NCBI GenBank assembly: GCA_964544485.1
Contig: CAZJBH010000006.1
Coordinates: 1-26,040 of the forward strand
From: CAZJBH01 sp964544485
Lineage (GTDB): Bacteria > Patescibacteriota > Minisyncoccia > Portnoybacterales > UBA2143
Length of the DNA: 26,040 bases
Direction: 5' to 3'
Part shown: positions 7,965 through 14,302 of the stretch, in pieces
Layout: each line of letters opens with the position of its first letter
How positions within the stretch are numbered: position 1 is the first letter of the stretch
Translations under genes and position numbers: made by a program
The notes under the pieces: model-generated
Told to the model about the DNA's origin: nothing
The model's database searches: none
Seen by the model: the letters and a program-made list of their open reading frames with translations, nothing else

Positions 7965-7992
7965 TTGACAATAATCTTGGAATTGATAAGAT
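7965..7992 (+). promoter_or_regulatory. Promoter of a structured small RNA
   Basis: TTGACA, 16 nt, TAAGAT. Transcription would begin near 8000, immediately before the first paired base of the RNA. Confidence 0.65.
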
Positions 7993-7999
7993 TGATATT

Positions 8000-8130
8000 G
8001 TTTAAAGCTTCTGGGCCTGAGTAGCTGGTCTGGTTTCCTCCCCAGTCAGGTACTCAGACTTAGAAGCTTTTAAGAATAGGGAGCAAGAGTTTTCCGAGAA
8101 AGATCAGTCCCAACAGAGACTGATCTTTTT
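8000..8130 (+). ncRNA. Orphan structured small RNA of about 130 nt
   Basis: An apparent stand-alone transcript in a 331-nt gap. From the 5' end: AAAGCTTCT (8004-8012) pairs with AGAAGCTTT (8062-8070); inside it CTGAGTA (8017-8023) pairs with TACTCAG (8051-8057); inside that CTG/CAG (8025-8027 with 8047-8049) and CTGG/CCAG (8030-8033 with 8042-8045) close a pyrimidine-rich loop with UUUCCUCC. A single-stranded purine-rich linker (8072-8098) leads to an intrinsic terminator. It does not match the conserved cores of SRP RNA, tmRNA, RNase P, 6S RNA or a riboswitch class that I know. The main hairpin and the terminator do not share sequence, arguing against a switch for the downstream gene. The CU-rich apical loop could pair with Shine-Dalgarno sequences of mRNAs. 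Confidence 0.7.
8099..8130 (+). terminator. Intrinsic terminator of the small RNA
   Basis: An 11-bp perfect stem (AAAGATCAGTC with GACTGATCTTT) and an 8-nt loop, followed by a T-tract (TTTTTATTT). Confidence 0.92.
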
Positions 8131-8156
8131 ATTTATGCTTGTAAATTATTGAATTT

Positions 8157-8182
8157 TTATGATAAGATATATCTTATCATAA
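8157..8182. promoter_or_regulatory. 26-bp perfect palindrome, operator-like
   Basis: The half-site TTATGATAAGATA is followed immediately by its exact reverse complement, with no spacer. It lies 17 nt before the uppS-like start. Having no loop, it fits a DNA operator better than an RNA hairpin. Confidence 0.6.
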
Positions 8183-8198
8183 GCAAAAAAGAGATTAT

Positions 8199-8927
8199 AT
8201 GAAAAAAACAAATAAGGAAAATTTACCTAAACATGTAGCGATTGTGCCGGATGGGAATCGCCGCTGGGCAAAAAAAAGAGGGTTGCCAGCTTTGCAAGGA
8301 CATTGGAAAGGAGCGGAAAAAACCAAAGAACAGGTTCAAGTTGCTTTTGATGCTGGCTTAGAGTGTTTGACTTTGTGGGGAGGATCTTATGGCAATTTAA
8401 CTAAGCGAGCTAAAACAGAAATTAATAATTTATTTAAAATCTACGAAAAATATTTTAAAGAATTGTTAAATAATAAAGAAATTTATAAGCATCAGATTAA
8501 AGTTAGTGTTTTAGGCTGCTGGAAAGAATTATTGTCTAAATCTGGAATTAAAGCAGCTCAAGATTTAATTCAAGCGACTCAAAATCATCAAGAGCGCTGG
8601 CTTAATTTTATGATTGGCTATGATGGGCAAGATGAAATGCTGGAAGCGATTAAGAGGATAGCTAAACAGGCAAAAGGTAAAAAAATAATTAAAGTTACTG
8701 AAGATCTGTTAAGAAAACATTTATGGAGCGGTTTTTTGCCGCCAGTTGATTTATTAATCAGAACCGGTAGTCAGAATGATCCGCATAATTCAGCCGGATT
8801 CATGATGTGGAATTGTTCTAATTCCCAATTATATTTTCCCAAAGGATATTATCCTGATTTTGGCAAAAAAGAATTTATTCAAGCGATTCAGGAATATCAA
8901 AGAAGAGAAAGAAGATTAGGAAAATAA
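8199..8927 (+). CDS. uppS: Isoprenyl transferase (undecaprenyl diphosphate synthase family)
   Basis: A 242-residue cis-prenyltransferase, expected to condense isopentenyl diphosphate onto an allylic primer to make the undecaprenyl-type carrier for peptidoglycan. The N-terminal VPDGNRRWAKKRG (residues 16-28) contains the substrate-binding Asp18-Gly-Asn. The C-terminal DLLIRTG (184-190) keeps the diphosphate-binding Arg188, and LYFPKGYYPDF (211-221) matches the family end. Several usual residues differ: the FSxENW region reads WGGSYGNL (60-67), RTSGE reads RTGSQ, and the Glu before the LYF motif is Gln210. It heads a tight operon, with the next gene 2 nt downstream, and follows a 26-bp palindrome. 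Family is certain; chain length unknown. Confidence 0.9.
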   Translation: MKKTNKENLPKHVAIVPDGNRRWAKKRGLPALQGHWKGAEKTKEQVQVAFDAGLECLTLWGGSYGNLTKRAKTEINNLFKIYEKYFKELLNNKEIYKHQIKVSVLGCWKELLSKSGIKAAQDLIQATQNHQERWLNFMIGYDGQDEMLEAIKRIAKQAKGKKIIKVTEDLLRKHLWSGFLPPVDLLIRTGSQNDPHNSAGFMMWNCSNSQLYFPKGYYPDFGKKEFIQAIQEYQRRERRLGK

Positions 8928-8929
8928 TA

Positions 8930-9994
8930 ATGGATAATTCTCAAAATAAAGACTTTTTAAATATTTTTTCTTGTTATCAAAAACAGATTAATAATCAGCT
9001 GGAAGAGTTTTTTAATTCTCTTTTAGCAAAAAAAAGTTCAGATTTTAAGCAGGCTAGGCAAGTAATTCAAACCTTGAAAAAAAATAATCTGGCTGGCGGC
9101 AAAAGGCTGCGTCCCGTTTTAATTTTAACAGGATATTATTTAGCTGGCGGCAAGCGCAAAAAAGAAATTATTAGGGCTAGTTTAAGCATAGAGCTAATCC
9201 ATAACTATTTTTTAATTCATGATGATATCATTGATGAAGATGAACTAAGGCGAGGTGAATTATCTTTGTATAAGTATTATCAGAAGAGGATAGACGATCT
9301 CCATACTGGGATTTCTCTGGCTTTAGTGGCTGGAGATATTAATGCGGCTTTGGGATACCAGGCATTGATAGAAAGCAGATTTCCATCAAAAGAGATTGTT
9401 AGAGCTTTAGGTATTTTGAATTGGACAGTGGTTCGGACTTGCCAAGGGGAGATGCTGGAATTATCCCTTAAGCAAAATTCCAAAAGGACCGAAAAAGAGA
9501 TTATGCAGGTATTAATTAATAAAACGGCTTTTTATACAATTATTGCCCCTTTGCAAATAGGAGCAGTCTTGGCTAAAGCGAAACAAGGATTTCTAGACCA
9601 GCTAGAAAAGCTTGGCTTATCATTAGGAATTGCTTTTCAGTTGCGCGATGATATTTTAGGAGTGTTTGGTTCTGAAGAAAAGTTAGGCAAGCCAGTAGGT
9701 TCGGATATTATAGAGAATCAGCCTAATCTTTTGATTTTTCGGGCATTAAGAACTGTTCAGCTAAAAGACAGGCAAAAACTTAAAAAATGTTTAGGCAAAA
9801 GCCGGCTGACTAAGACTGAAATAGAAGGAATCAGGAAAATAATTTGGCAAAGTGGAGCATTGGAATATTGCCAGCAAAAGGCTGAATTCTATATTTTGCA
9901 GGCTAAGCAGTCTATTAAGAAGATTAAGGGACCGGCAAAGCAGAAGAAATTTCTTTTGGATTTTGCGGACTATATTATTAAACGGGATTATTAA
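8930..9994 (+). CDS. Trans-polyprenyl diphosphate synthase
   Basis: A 354-residue all-alpha prenyl synthase. GGKRLRP (56-62) binds the diphosphate of isopentenyl diphosphate. The first Asp-rich motif is DDIID (98-102) with the following RRG. The second is RDDILG (239-244), in which the third Asp is Gly, as in many GGPP-synthase-type enzymes (RDDxLGVFG), followed by GKPVGSD (253-259). It would make the allylic primer (FPP/GGPP class) for the cis-prenyltransferase encoded 2 nt upstream. Product length is not assignable; residues before the first Asp-rich motif (SIELIHNYFLIH) contain moderately bulky side chains. Usual family length is 290-360, so it is complete. Confidence 0.9.
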   Translation: MDNSQNKDFLNIFSCYQKQINNQLEEFFNSLLAKKSSDFKQARQVIQTLKKNNLAGGKRLRPVLILTGYYLAGGKRKKEIIRASLSIELIHNYFLIHDDIIDEDELRRGELSLYKYYQKRIDDLHTGISLALVAGDINAALGYQALIESRFPSKEIVRALGILNWTVVRTCQGEMLELSLKQNSKRTEKEIMQVLINKTAFYTIIAPLQIGAVLAKAKQGFLDQLEKLGLSLGIAFQLRDDILGVFGSEEKLGKPVGSDIIENQPNLLIFRALRTVQLKDRQKLKKCLGKSRLTKTEIEGIRKIIWQSGALEYCQQKAEFYILQAKQSIKKIKGPAKQKKFLLDFADYIIKRDY

Positions 9995-9996
9995 AT

Positions 9997-10620
9997 ATGG
10001 ATTTGATTGAACAGTTAATTAGGCAGGACTATTTAAAAACTCCTAGTATTATTAATGCTTTTAATAAAATTAAGCGGGCGGATTTTGCACCTGAAGAAAT
10101 AGTTCAAGAAAAAGGAGAAGAATTCGTTAATCAGTATAACGCGCCAATATCAATTGGATTTAATCAAACTATATCTCAACCGTTAACCGTAGCCTTTATG
10201 CTAGAATTGCTTCAGCCTAAGCCAGGAGATAAAGTTTTAGACATTGGCTCTGGTTCTGGCTGGCAAAGCGCCTTGTTAGCTGAATTAGTCGGAGAAAAAG
10301 GATTTGTTTACGCAATTGAAACAATTAGGGAATTAAAAGAATTTGGCCGGGAAAATACAGATAAATATGATTTTAGGAATATAGAATTTATTTGCGGAGA
10401 CGGAAGTAGAGGACTGCCTGACAAAGCTCCTTTTGATAAGATTGTAGCAGCTGCGGCAGCAGATAAAGTTCCTTTGGCTTGGAAAAAACAATTGAAAGAA
10501 AATGGACGATTGGTTTTACCAATTAAAAACAGTATTTGGCTTTATCTTAAAAAAAATAAACAAGAATTTAAAACAAAGGAATTTCCTGGATTTGCTTTTG
10601 TTCCTTTAGTTGAAAAATGA
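9997..10620 (+). CDS. pcm: Protein-L-isoaspartate O-methyltransferase
   Basis: A 207-residue protein repair enzyme that methylates L-isoaspartyl residues formed by protein ageing, using S-adenosylmethionine. Family motifs are clear: NQTISQP (56-62), which forms the substrate pocket, motif I LDIGSGSGWQSALLA (81-95), and a C-terminal NGRLVLPI motif. Length matches the family. It starts 2 nt after the prenyl synthase stop in an AAATATG context and its stop codon overlaps the mltG start (ATGA), so it is translationally coupled within this operon. Confidence 0.93.
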   Translation: MDLIEQLIRQDYLKTPSIINAFNKIKRADFAPEEIVQEKGEEFVNQYNAPISIGFNQTISQPLTVAFMLELLQPKPGDKVLDIGSGSGWQSALLAELVGEKGFVYAIETIRELKEFGRENTDKYDFRNIEFICGDGSRGLPDKAPFDKIVAAAAADKVPLAWKKQLKENGRLVLPIKNSIWLYLKKNKQEFKTKEFPGFAFVPLVEK

Positions 10621-11597
10621 AGAAAATAATGATTGTAAATAAACTTAGATTTTTTAGCATCCTTGGCTTTACGGCATTTTTTTTTATTATCCTAGGAAGT
10701 TACGCATATATTGATTATCAAACTCATGTGCCTGTATCTGAAAATGGGGAAATAGAAATTTTCAAAGTTCAACAAGGACAAGGGCTTGCTCAAATAGCGG
10801 AAAATTTAGAAAAAGCAGAATTAATTCGCAGTAAATATTGGTTTATTCTGTATGTAAGCTATAAAGGGTGGGCAGCGCAAATGCAAGCTGGAGAATATCA
10901 ACTTGCTTCTTGGATGGGAATTCCTGAGATTTCTAGAAAAATAGTTAAAGGAGAAGTTAGGCCGGATCAAGTTAGAATTACGATTCCAGAAGGTTCTACT
11001 TTAAAACAAATAGATAATTTATTAGCTGAAAAAAAACTAATTCAAGCCGGAGAATTAAGTCAAAAAAAAGAATTGGAAGGATATTTGTTTCCTGATACAT
11101 ATATTTTCCAACGCAACGAAAAATTATCCGAAATGATTGCTCGGATGATGGGAAATTTTGAAGCTAAATTAGATGCTGAATTAACTTTAGCAATTCAGAA
11201 GCAAGGCAAAACAGTTGAGCAGATTATTACTATGGCTTCAATTATAGAGAAGGAAGTGCCAAGCTATTATGAAAAAAGGATTGTTTCAGGTATTTTTTGG
11301 CAGCGGATAAATGATAATTATCCATTGCAATCTTGCGCTACTTTGGCTTATGCTTTGGGAGAGAATAAAAGAATTTATTCAATTAGTGATACTAAGATAG
11401 ATTCTCCTTATAATACCTATCAATATATTGGCTTGCCTCCCGGACCGATTAATAATCCAGGGCTAGCTTCAATCAAAGCAGCAGTTTATCCAATTTGGAC
11501 AGATTATTATTTTTTTATGTCAACTCCGAGCGGACAAACTATTTTTAGCCGGACTGCTCAAGAGCATGAAGCGAATAAGAATAGATATATAAGATAA
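10617..11597 (+). CDS. mltG: Endolytic murein transglycosylase
   Basis: A 326-residue, single-pass membrane protein (helix about 11-32). A LysM-like module follows (EIFKVQQGQGLAQIAENL and IPEGSTLKQID), then the YceG/MltG catalytic domain: LEGYLFPDTY (153-162), the catalytic Glu211 in ASIIEKE, YNTYQYIGLPPGPINNPG, and TIFSRTAQEHEANK at the end. MltG cuts nascent glycan strands and sets their length. Its start overlaps the pcm stop by 4 nt. With the prenyl synthases this operon links lipid-carrier supply to peptidoglycan processing. Confidence 0.95.
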   Translation: MKKIMIVNKLRFFSILGFTAFFFIILGSYAYIDYQTHVPVSENGEIEIFKVQQGQGLAQIAENLEKAELIRSKYWFILYVSYKGWAAQMQAGEYQLASWMGIPEISRKIVKGEVRPDQVRITIPEGSTLKQIDNLLAEKKLIQAGELSQKKELEGYLFPDTYIFQRNEKLSEMIARMMGNFEAKLDAELTLAIQKQGKTVEQIITMASIIEKEVPSYYEKRIVSGIFWQRINDNYPLQSCATLAYALGENKRIYSISDTKIDSPYNTYQYIGLPPGPINNPGLASIKAAVYPIWTDYYFFMSTPSGQTIFSRTAQEHEANKNRYIR

Positions 11598-11601
11598 GGG
11601 C

Positions 11602-11635
11602 TTGACAAGAATTAAAAGATTTAATAACCTATAAT
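11602..11635 (+). promoter_or_regulatory. Probable rplJL promoter
   Basis: TTGACA (11602-11607) and TATAAT (11630-11635) are both perfect, but 22 nt apart, longer than standard. With TTGACA, a 17-nt spacer instead points to TAACCT (11625-11630). Transcription starts just before the L10 leader in either case. Confidence 0.5.
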
Positions 11636-11643
11636 TAGTCATA

Positions 11644-11734
11644 GATAATAGGCAGAGGAGAAATCTTAATAAGTCCTATTGAGGCGATTATCCGATTTTT
11701 TCGGAAGTTTCCGCATCTATGGCGGAATTTTTTT
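11644..11734 (+). promoter_or_regulatory. Ribosomal protein L10 leader with attenuator
   Basis: GATAATAGG ... CTTAAT ... CCTATTGAGG ... ATTATC fits the conserved L10 leader: AATAGG (11647-11652) pairs with CCTATT (11675-11680), and outer GAT pairs with ATC across the unpaired GAGGCG. In other bacteria the L10(L12)4 complex binds this RNA and represses its own operon. A 6-bp hairpin (TTCCGC/GCGGAA, 11709-11727) plus seven T (11728-11734) runs straight into the rplJ start codon, so premature termination is the likely mechanism. Confidence 0.75.
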
Positions 11735-12253
11735 ATGATTACCAAGCAACAAAAAAAAGAAATTATTCAAGATTTAGCAGATAAACTTTCTCAGCATAAA
11801 GGAGTAGTCTTTTTTGACTATACTGGATTAAAAGTAGGCGAGTTTGAAGAGCTAAGAAGTAAATTAAGAGAAGCTGAAATTGAATGCAGGGTGGTTAGAA
11901 AAACTTTAATTGATTTAGCCATTCAAAAAGCTGGTTTAACAGCTGATTCAATTAAAGCTATGCCGGGACAAATAGCAATTGTTATTGGTTATCAGGATGA
12001 AATTATTCCAGCTAAAATTCTTTATGAATTTGCTAAAGAAAAAGAAAATTCAGAAATTGTTGCTGGAATTATTCAAAATGATTATTTAGGGAAAGAAGCA
12101 ATTATTTCATTAGCTCAGCTTCCTTCCAAGCAAGAGCTTTTAGTAAAGTTATTGGGAAGTATTTCATCTCCTTTGTATGGTTTAACAAACACTTTGCAAG
12201 GGAATTTAAATAAACTAGTATATATTTTAACCAATTTAAAACAAAAAGCTTAA
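11735..12253 (+). CDS. rplJ: Large ribosomal subunit protein L10
   Basis: A 172-residue protein of the expected length. N-terminal KKEIIQDLADKLSQHKGVVFFDYTGL (in parts: KKEIIQDLADK, GVVFFDYTGL) and LRKTL-like VVRKTLIDLAI are typical of the rRNA-binding domain; the C-terminal helix (LYGLTNTLQGNLNKLVYIL) is where L7/L12 dimers dock. L10 builds the ribosomal stalk that recruits translational GTPases. The ATG lies directly after the T-tract of the attenuator, with no separate Shine-Dalgarno. It precedes rplL by 51 nt and, unusually, is not next to rplK-rplA. Confidence 0.95.
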   Translation: MITKQQKKEIIQDLADKLSQHKGVVFFDYTGLKVGEFEELRSKLREAEIECRVVRKTLIDLAIQKAGLTADSIKAMPGQIAIVIGYQDEIIPAKILYEFAKEKENSEIVAGIIQNDYLGKEAIISLAQLPSKQELLVKLLGSISSPLYGLTNTLQGNLNKLVYILTNLKQKA

Positions 12254-12304
12254 TTTTCCCTTTTTGGCAAGATTTAGTTTTTGTTTTAAGTTTTAAAAAA
12301 ATTT

Positions 12305-12766
12305 ATGGCTGAAGAAAAAAAAGAACAAAAAACAGAGGATTCAACTAAAGAAGCAGTAACTGAAGAAAAGCAAGAAGTTGAAATTCCTAAAAAATTTAAG
12401 GATTTGGTAAAACAAATTGAAGAATTAAGCGTTATGGATTTAGCTGAATTAGTCAAAGTGCTAGAAGAAAAGTTTGGAGTTAGCGCAGTTCCAATGGCAG
12501 CTGCTCCAGCTGGAGGCGCTGCAGGCGGAGAAGCTAGCGCTGAAGGAGAAGAAAAGAGCACTGTTAATCTTGAATTAACCAGCGCAGGAGATCAAAAAAT
12601 AGGAGTAGTTAAAGTAGTTAAAGAGATTACCGGGCTTGGGCTTAAAGAAGCTAAAGATTTGGTTGACGGAGCTCCAAATGTGATTAAAGAAGAAGTTAAG
12701 CGTGAAGAAGCTGAGGAAATGAAAAAGAAATTAGAAGAAGCCGGAGCCGGAGTAGAATTGAAATAA
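12305..12766 (+). CDS. rplL: Large ribosomal subunit protein L7/L12
   Basis: A 153-residue protein, about 25-30 residues longer than usual. An extra Lys/Glu-rich N-terminus (residues 1-28) precedes the conserved dimerisation domain (FKDLVKQIEELSVMDLAELV). An Ala/Gly/Pro hinge (about 61-80) follows, then the C-terminal factor-binding domain (KIGVVKVVKEITGLGLKEAK and VDGAPNVIKE), which recruits EF-Tu, EF-G and IF2. No other upstream or internal start gives the standard length, so the extension appears real. It is the last gene of the operon and is followed by a strong terminator. Confidence 0.95.
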   Translation: MAEEKKEQKTEDSTKEAVTEEKQEVEIPKKFKDLVKQIEELSVMDLAELVKVLEEKFGVSAVPMAAAPAGGAAGGEASAEGEEKSTVNLELTSAGDQKIGVVKVVKEITGLGLKEAKDLVDGAPNVIKEEVKREEAEEMKKKLEEAGAGVELK

Positions 12767-12791
12767 TCTTATTTTAGATTTGATGATTAAG

Positions 12792-12820
12792 AAGACTGCC
12801 TCTTGAAAGGCAGTCTTTTT
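12792..12820 (+). terminator. Terminator of rplJL
   Basis: AAGACTGCC pairs with GGCAGTCTT (9 bp, plus a T-A) around a small loop and is followed by a T-run. Confidence 0.93.
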
Positions 12821-12831
12821 AGTTATATAAT
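12803..12831 (+). promoter_or_regulatory. Promoter nested in the rplJL terminator
   Basis: TTGAAA lies in the terminator loop, followed by exactly 17 nt and TATAAT (12826-12831). Transcription would start near 12838, 34 nt before the ATG at 12872. Confidence 0.65.
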
Positions 12832-12871
12832 AATTTTAAATTTAATTGGCATCGGGGGAGGCCGCATTTTT

Positions 12872-13447
12872 ATGAGCAAACAAATTTTAGAGCAGCTTTT
12901 TGATTCTCCGGTAAAAGTAAAATTATTAAAGCTTTTTTTTCGTAATCCTGATAAATCATTTTTAATGCAAGAAATCGCTAAAAGGATTAAGGCAGATTCA
13001 AAAGTTTGTCAGCGTGAAATGAGAAAGCTTGAAAATATTAAATTAGTAAGCGGGAAGACAATTAAGAATAAGAAGTTTTATAAAGCTAATCCTGAATTTG
13101 ATTTTTATAATGAATTAAAAACCTTGGTTTTAAAATCAAGCCCGGCCTCTAAAAGGAAAATACTTCAGAGAATTAGAGGATTGGGAAGAGTAAATTTAGC
13201 TGTGCTTTCAGGTATTTTTATGGATTTAGAAACTTCTCGGGTAGATATATTGATTGTTGGCGATGGGCTTAACCAAAAGAAAACAACAAGTTTTTTTAAG
13301 GATTTAGAAGCTGAAGCAGGAAAAGAAATTGATTATGTAGTTTTATCAACTGAAGATTTTAAATATCGTTATGATATGTTTGATCGTTTTTTAAGGGATA
13401 TTTTAGAAAAGCCGCACGAGAAATTAATTAATAAATTAAAGATTTAA
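12872..13447 (+). CDS. Winged-helix protein with nucleotidyltransferase-like domain
   Basis: A 191-residue protein from ATG 12872, placed behind GGGGGAGG; a longer in-frame start at 12803 lies in the terminator and is rejected. Residues about 10-70 form a winged helix-turn-helix (VKVKLLKLFFRNPDKSF, then LMQEIAKRI and QREMRKLENIKLVSG). Residues about 100-175 look like a minimal nucleotidyltransferase fold (VNLAVLSGIF, VDILIVGDGL, IDYVVLSTEDF). The GS..D catalytic signature is degenerate, so enzyme activity is doubtful. Such wHTH fusions recur in Patescibacteria, with unknown targets. The next gene starts 2 nt downstream. Confidence 0.72.
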   Translation: MSKQILEQLFDSPVKVKLLKLFFRNPDKSFLMQEIAKRIKADSKVCQREMRKLENIKLVSGKTIKNKKFYKANPEFDFYNELKTLVLKSSPASKRKILQRIRGLGRVNLAVLSGIFMDLETSRVDILIVGDGLNQKKTTSFFKDLEAEAGKEIDYVVLSTEDFKYRYDMFDRFLRDILEKPHEKLINKLKI

Positions 13448-13449
13448 TA

Positions 13450-13878
13450 ATGGTTTTAACGCCTCATATTTTAGCTGGCGCAGTCATTGGTTCAGAAATA
13501 AAGAATATTTGGTTAATTGCTGGTTTGGGATTAGCTAGTCATTATTTTCTAGATTCATTGCCGCATTGGGATTATTTAACTGAAATTAATCCTGGAAAAA
13601 TTAAAGATATGGCTAAGATTGGTTTAGATATTTTGATTGGTTTGAGTTTAGTTTGGTTAATAGTTGAAGAAATTAATTGGTATTTAATAATCGGAATATT
13701 TTTTGCTCTTTTACCTGATTTATTCCAGTTTTTATATTTAGGATTTAATTTTAGTTTTTTAGAGCGATTAACTAAATTTCATAATTTTTGGCATAATAAG
13801 AAAAAATATTCATTTATTCCTGGATTTAGCGTAACTTTATTTTGTTGTTTATTTTTAATTAGTATTTTAGTTGTTTAA
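13450..13878 (+). CDS. Membrane-bound metal-dependent hydrolase-like protein
   Basis: A 142-residue protein with four hydrophobic helices and conserved-looking metal ligands: TPHILAGAVIG (4-14), a GLASHYFLDSLPHWDY segment, LLPDLFQFLY, and FHNFWHN near the C-terminus. The repeated H...D..PH.D pattern resembles the YdjM/phospholipase C/D-like membrane hydrolases that bind zinc, but I cannot tell the substrate and some members may be inactive. It is 2 nt after the wHTH gene and 21 nt before a lipoprotein gene, so these three probably form one operon. Confidence 0.55.
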   Translation: MVLTPHILAGAVIGSEIKNIWLIAGLGLASHYFLDSLPHWDYLTEINPGKIKDMAKIGLDILIGLSLVWLIVEEINWYLIIGIFFALLPDLFQFLYLGFNFSFLERLTKFHNFWHNKKKYSFIPGFSVTLFCCLFLISILVV

Positions 13879-13899
13879 CAATTTTCTTGGAGGTGAAAA

Positions 13900-14061
13900 A
13901 TGAAGAGGATTATTTTTTTAGGGGTTTTGTTTTTGTTCTTGTTTGGTTGCATTGGTTATTGTCCGCCGGATTATTATAGTAATCCATGCTATTATTACTA
14001 TTATGATCCTTGGCCATATTATTTTCCGTATTATTTTTATTCCGGACCGATTATTTATTAA
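13900..14061 (+). CDS. Tiny Tyr-rich lipoprotein
   Basis: A 53-residue ORF with a near-ideal lipoprotein signal: MKRIIFLGVLFLFLFGC, cut before Cys17, which would be lipidated. The mature 37 residues contain 14 Tyr plus Pro, Phe and Trp, in runs such as YYYYY, and two further Cys. A strong GGAGGTG lies 5 nt upstream, confirming translation. The product would be anchored in the membrane with an aromatic, extended tail facing outward. It is shared in operon with the two upstream genes and is followed by a strong terminator. No family recognised; an adhesive or scaffold role is speculation. Confidence 0.8.
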   Translation: MKRIIFLGVLFLFLFGCIGYCPPDYYSNPCYYYYYDPWPYYFPYYFYSGPIIY

Positions 14062-14069
14062 ATATCCTT

Positions 14070-14097
14070 AGGCAGGCTTTAAAAACCTGCCTTTTTA
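14070..14097 (+). terminator. Terminator after the lipoprotein gene
   Basis: AGGCAGG pairs with CCTGCCT around a 9-nt loop, followed by TTTTATTT. Confidence 0.9.
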
Positions 14098-14144
14098 TTT
14101 TTCTTGGGGATAAGTTTTGATAATTAATTTAACTTAATTTAATC

Positions 14145-14168
14145 AATGGCTTAAATAAGCCATTTTTT
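14145..14168 (+). terminator. Second terminator-like hairpin
   Basis: AATGGCTT pairs with AAGCCATT around AAAT, followed by four more T. It insulates the dcw promoter from upstream readthrough. Confidence 0.7.
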
Positions 14169-14196
14169 AATTGTTTGAAAATTATTAACCAAGTGT

Positions 14197-14225
14197 TTGA
14201 CAAGGATGGTTTAGTGGAATATAAT
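14197..14225 (+). promoter_or_regulatory. Consensus promoter of the dcw cluster
   Basis: TTGACA, 17 nt, TATAAT: a perfect sigma70-type promoter, the only one besides that of the tRNA gene. It starts transcription near 14232 and drives mraZ and downstream genes. Confidence 0.93.
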
Positions 14226-14243
14226 ACATACTAAGTAGAAAAT

Positions 14244-14284
14244 TGTGGATAAAAGTGGGGATAAAGCTTGATTTCTGTGGATAA
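14244..14284 (-). promoter_or_regulatory. Two perfect DnaA boxes / candidate MraZ boxes
   Basis: TGTGGATAA at 14244-14252 and 14276-14284 are both exact complements of the DnaA box TTATCCACA. Between them is GTGGGGATAA (14255-14264), so three GTGG cores lie at 14245, 14255 and 14277. MraZ operators in other bacteria are spaced GTGG or TGGG repeats in this same leader position, so the sites may serve DnaA, MraZ or both. Confidence 0.65.
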
Positions 14285-14302
14285 CTTTTATTAATTGAAT
14301 TT

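Noticed and set aside
8004..8130. Riboswitch or SRP/6S/RNase P RNA for the structured RNA
   Set aside because: The hairpin and terminator do not share sequence, and the conserved cores of these RNAs are not seen.
12803..12871. Longer start for the wHTH gene
   Set aside because: Lies within the rplL terminator and adds a hydrophobic stretch without family support; GGGGGAGG points to 12872.
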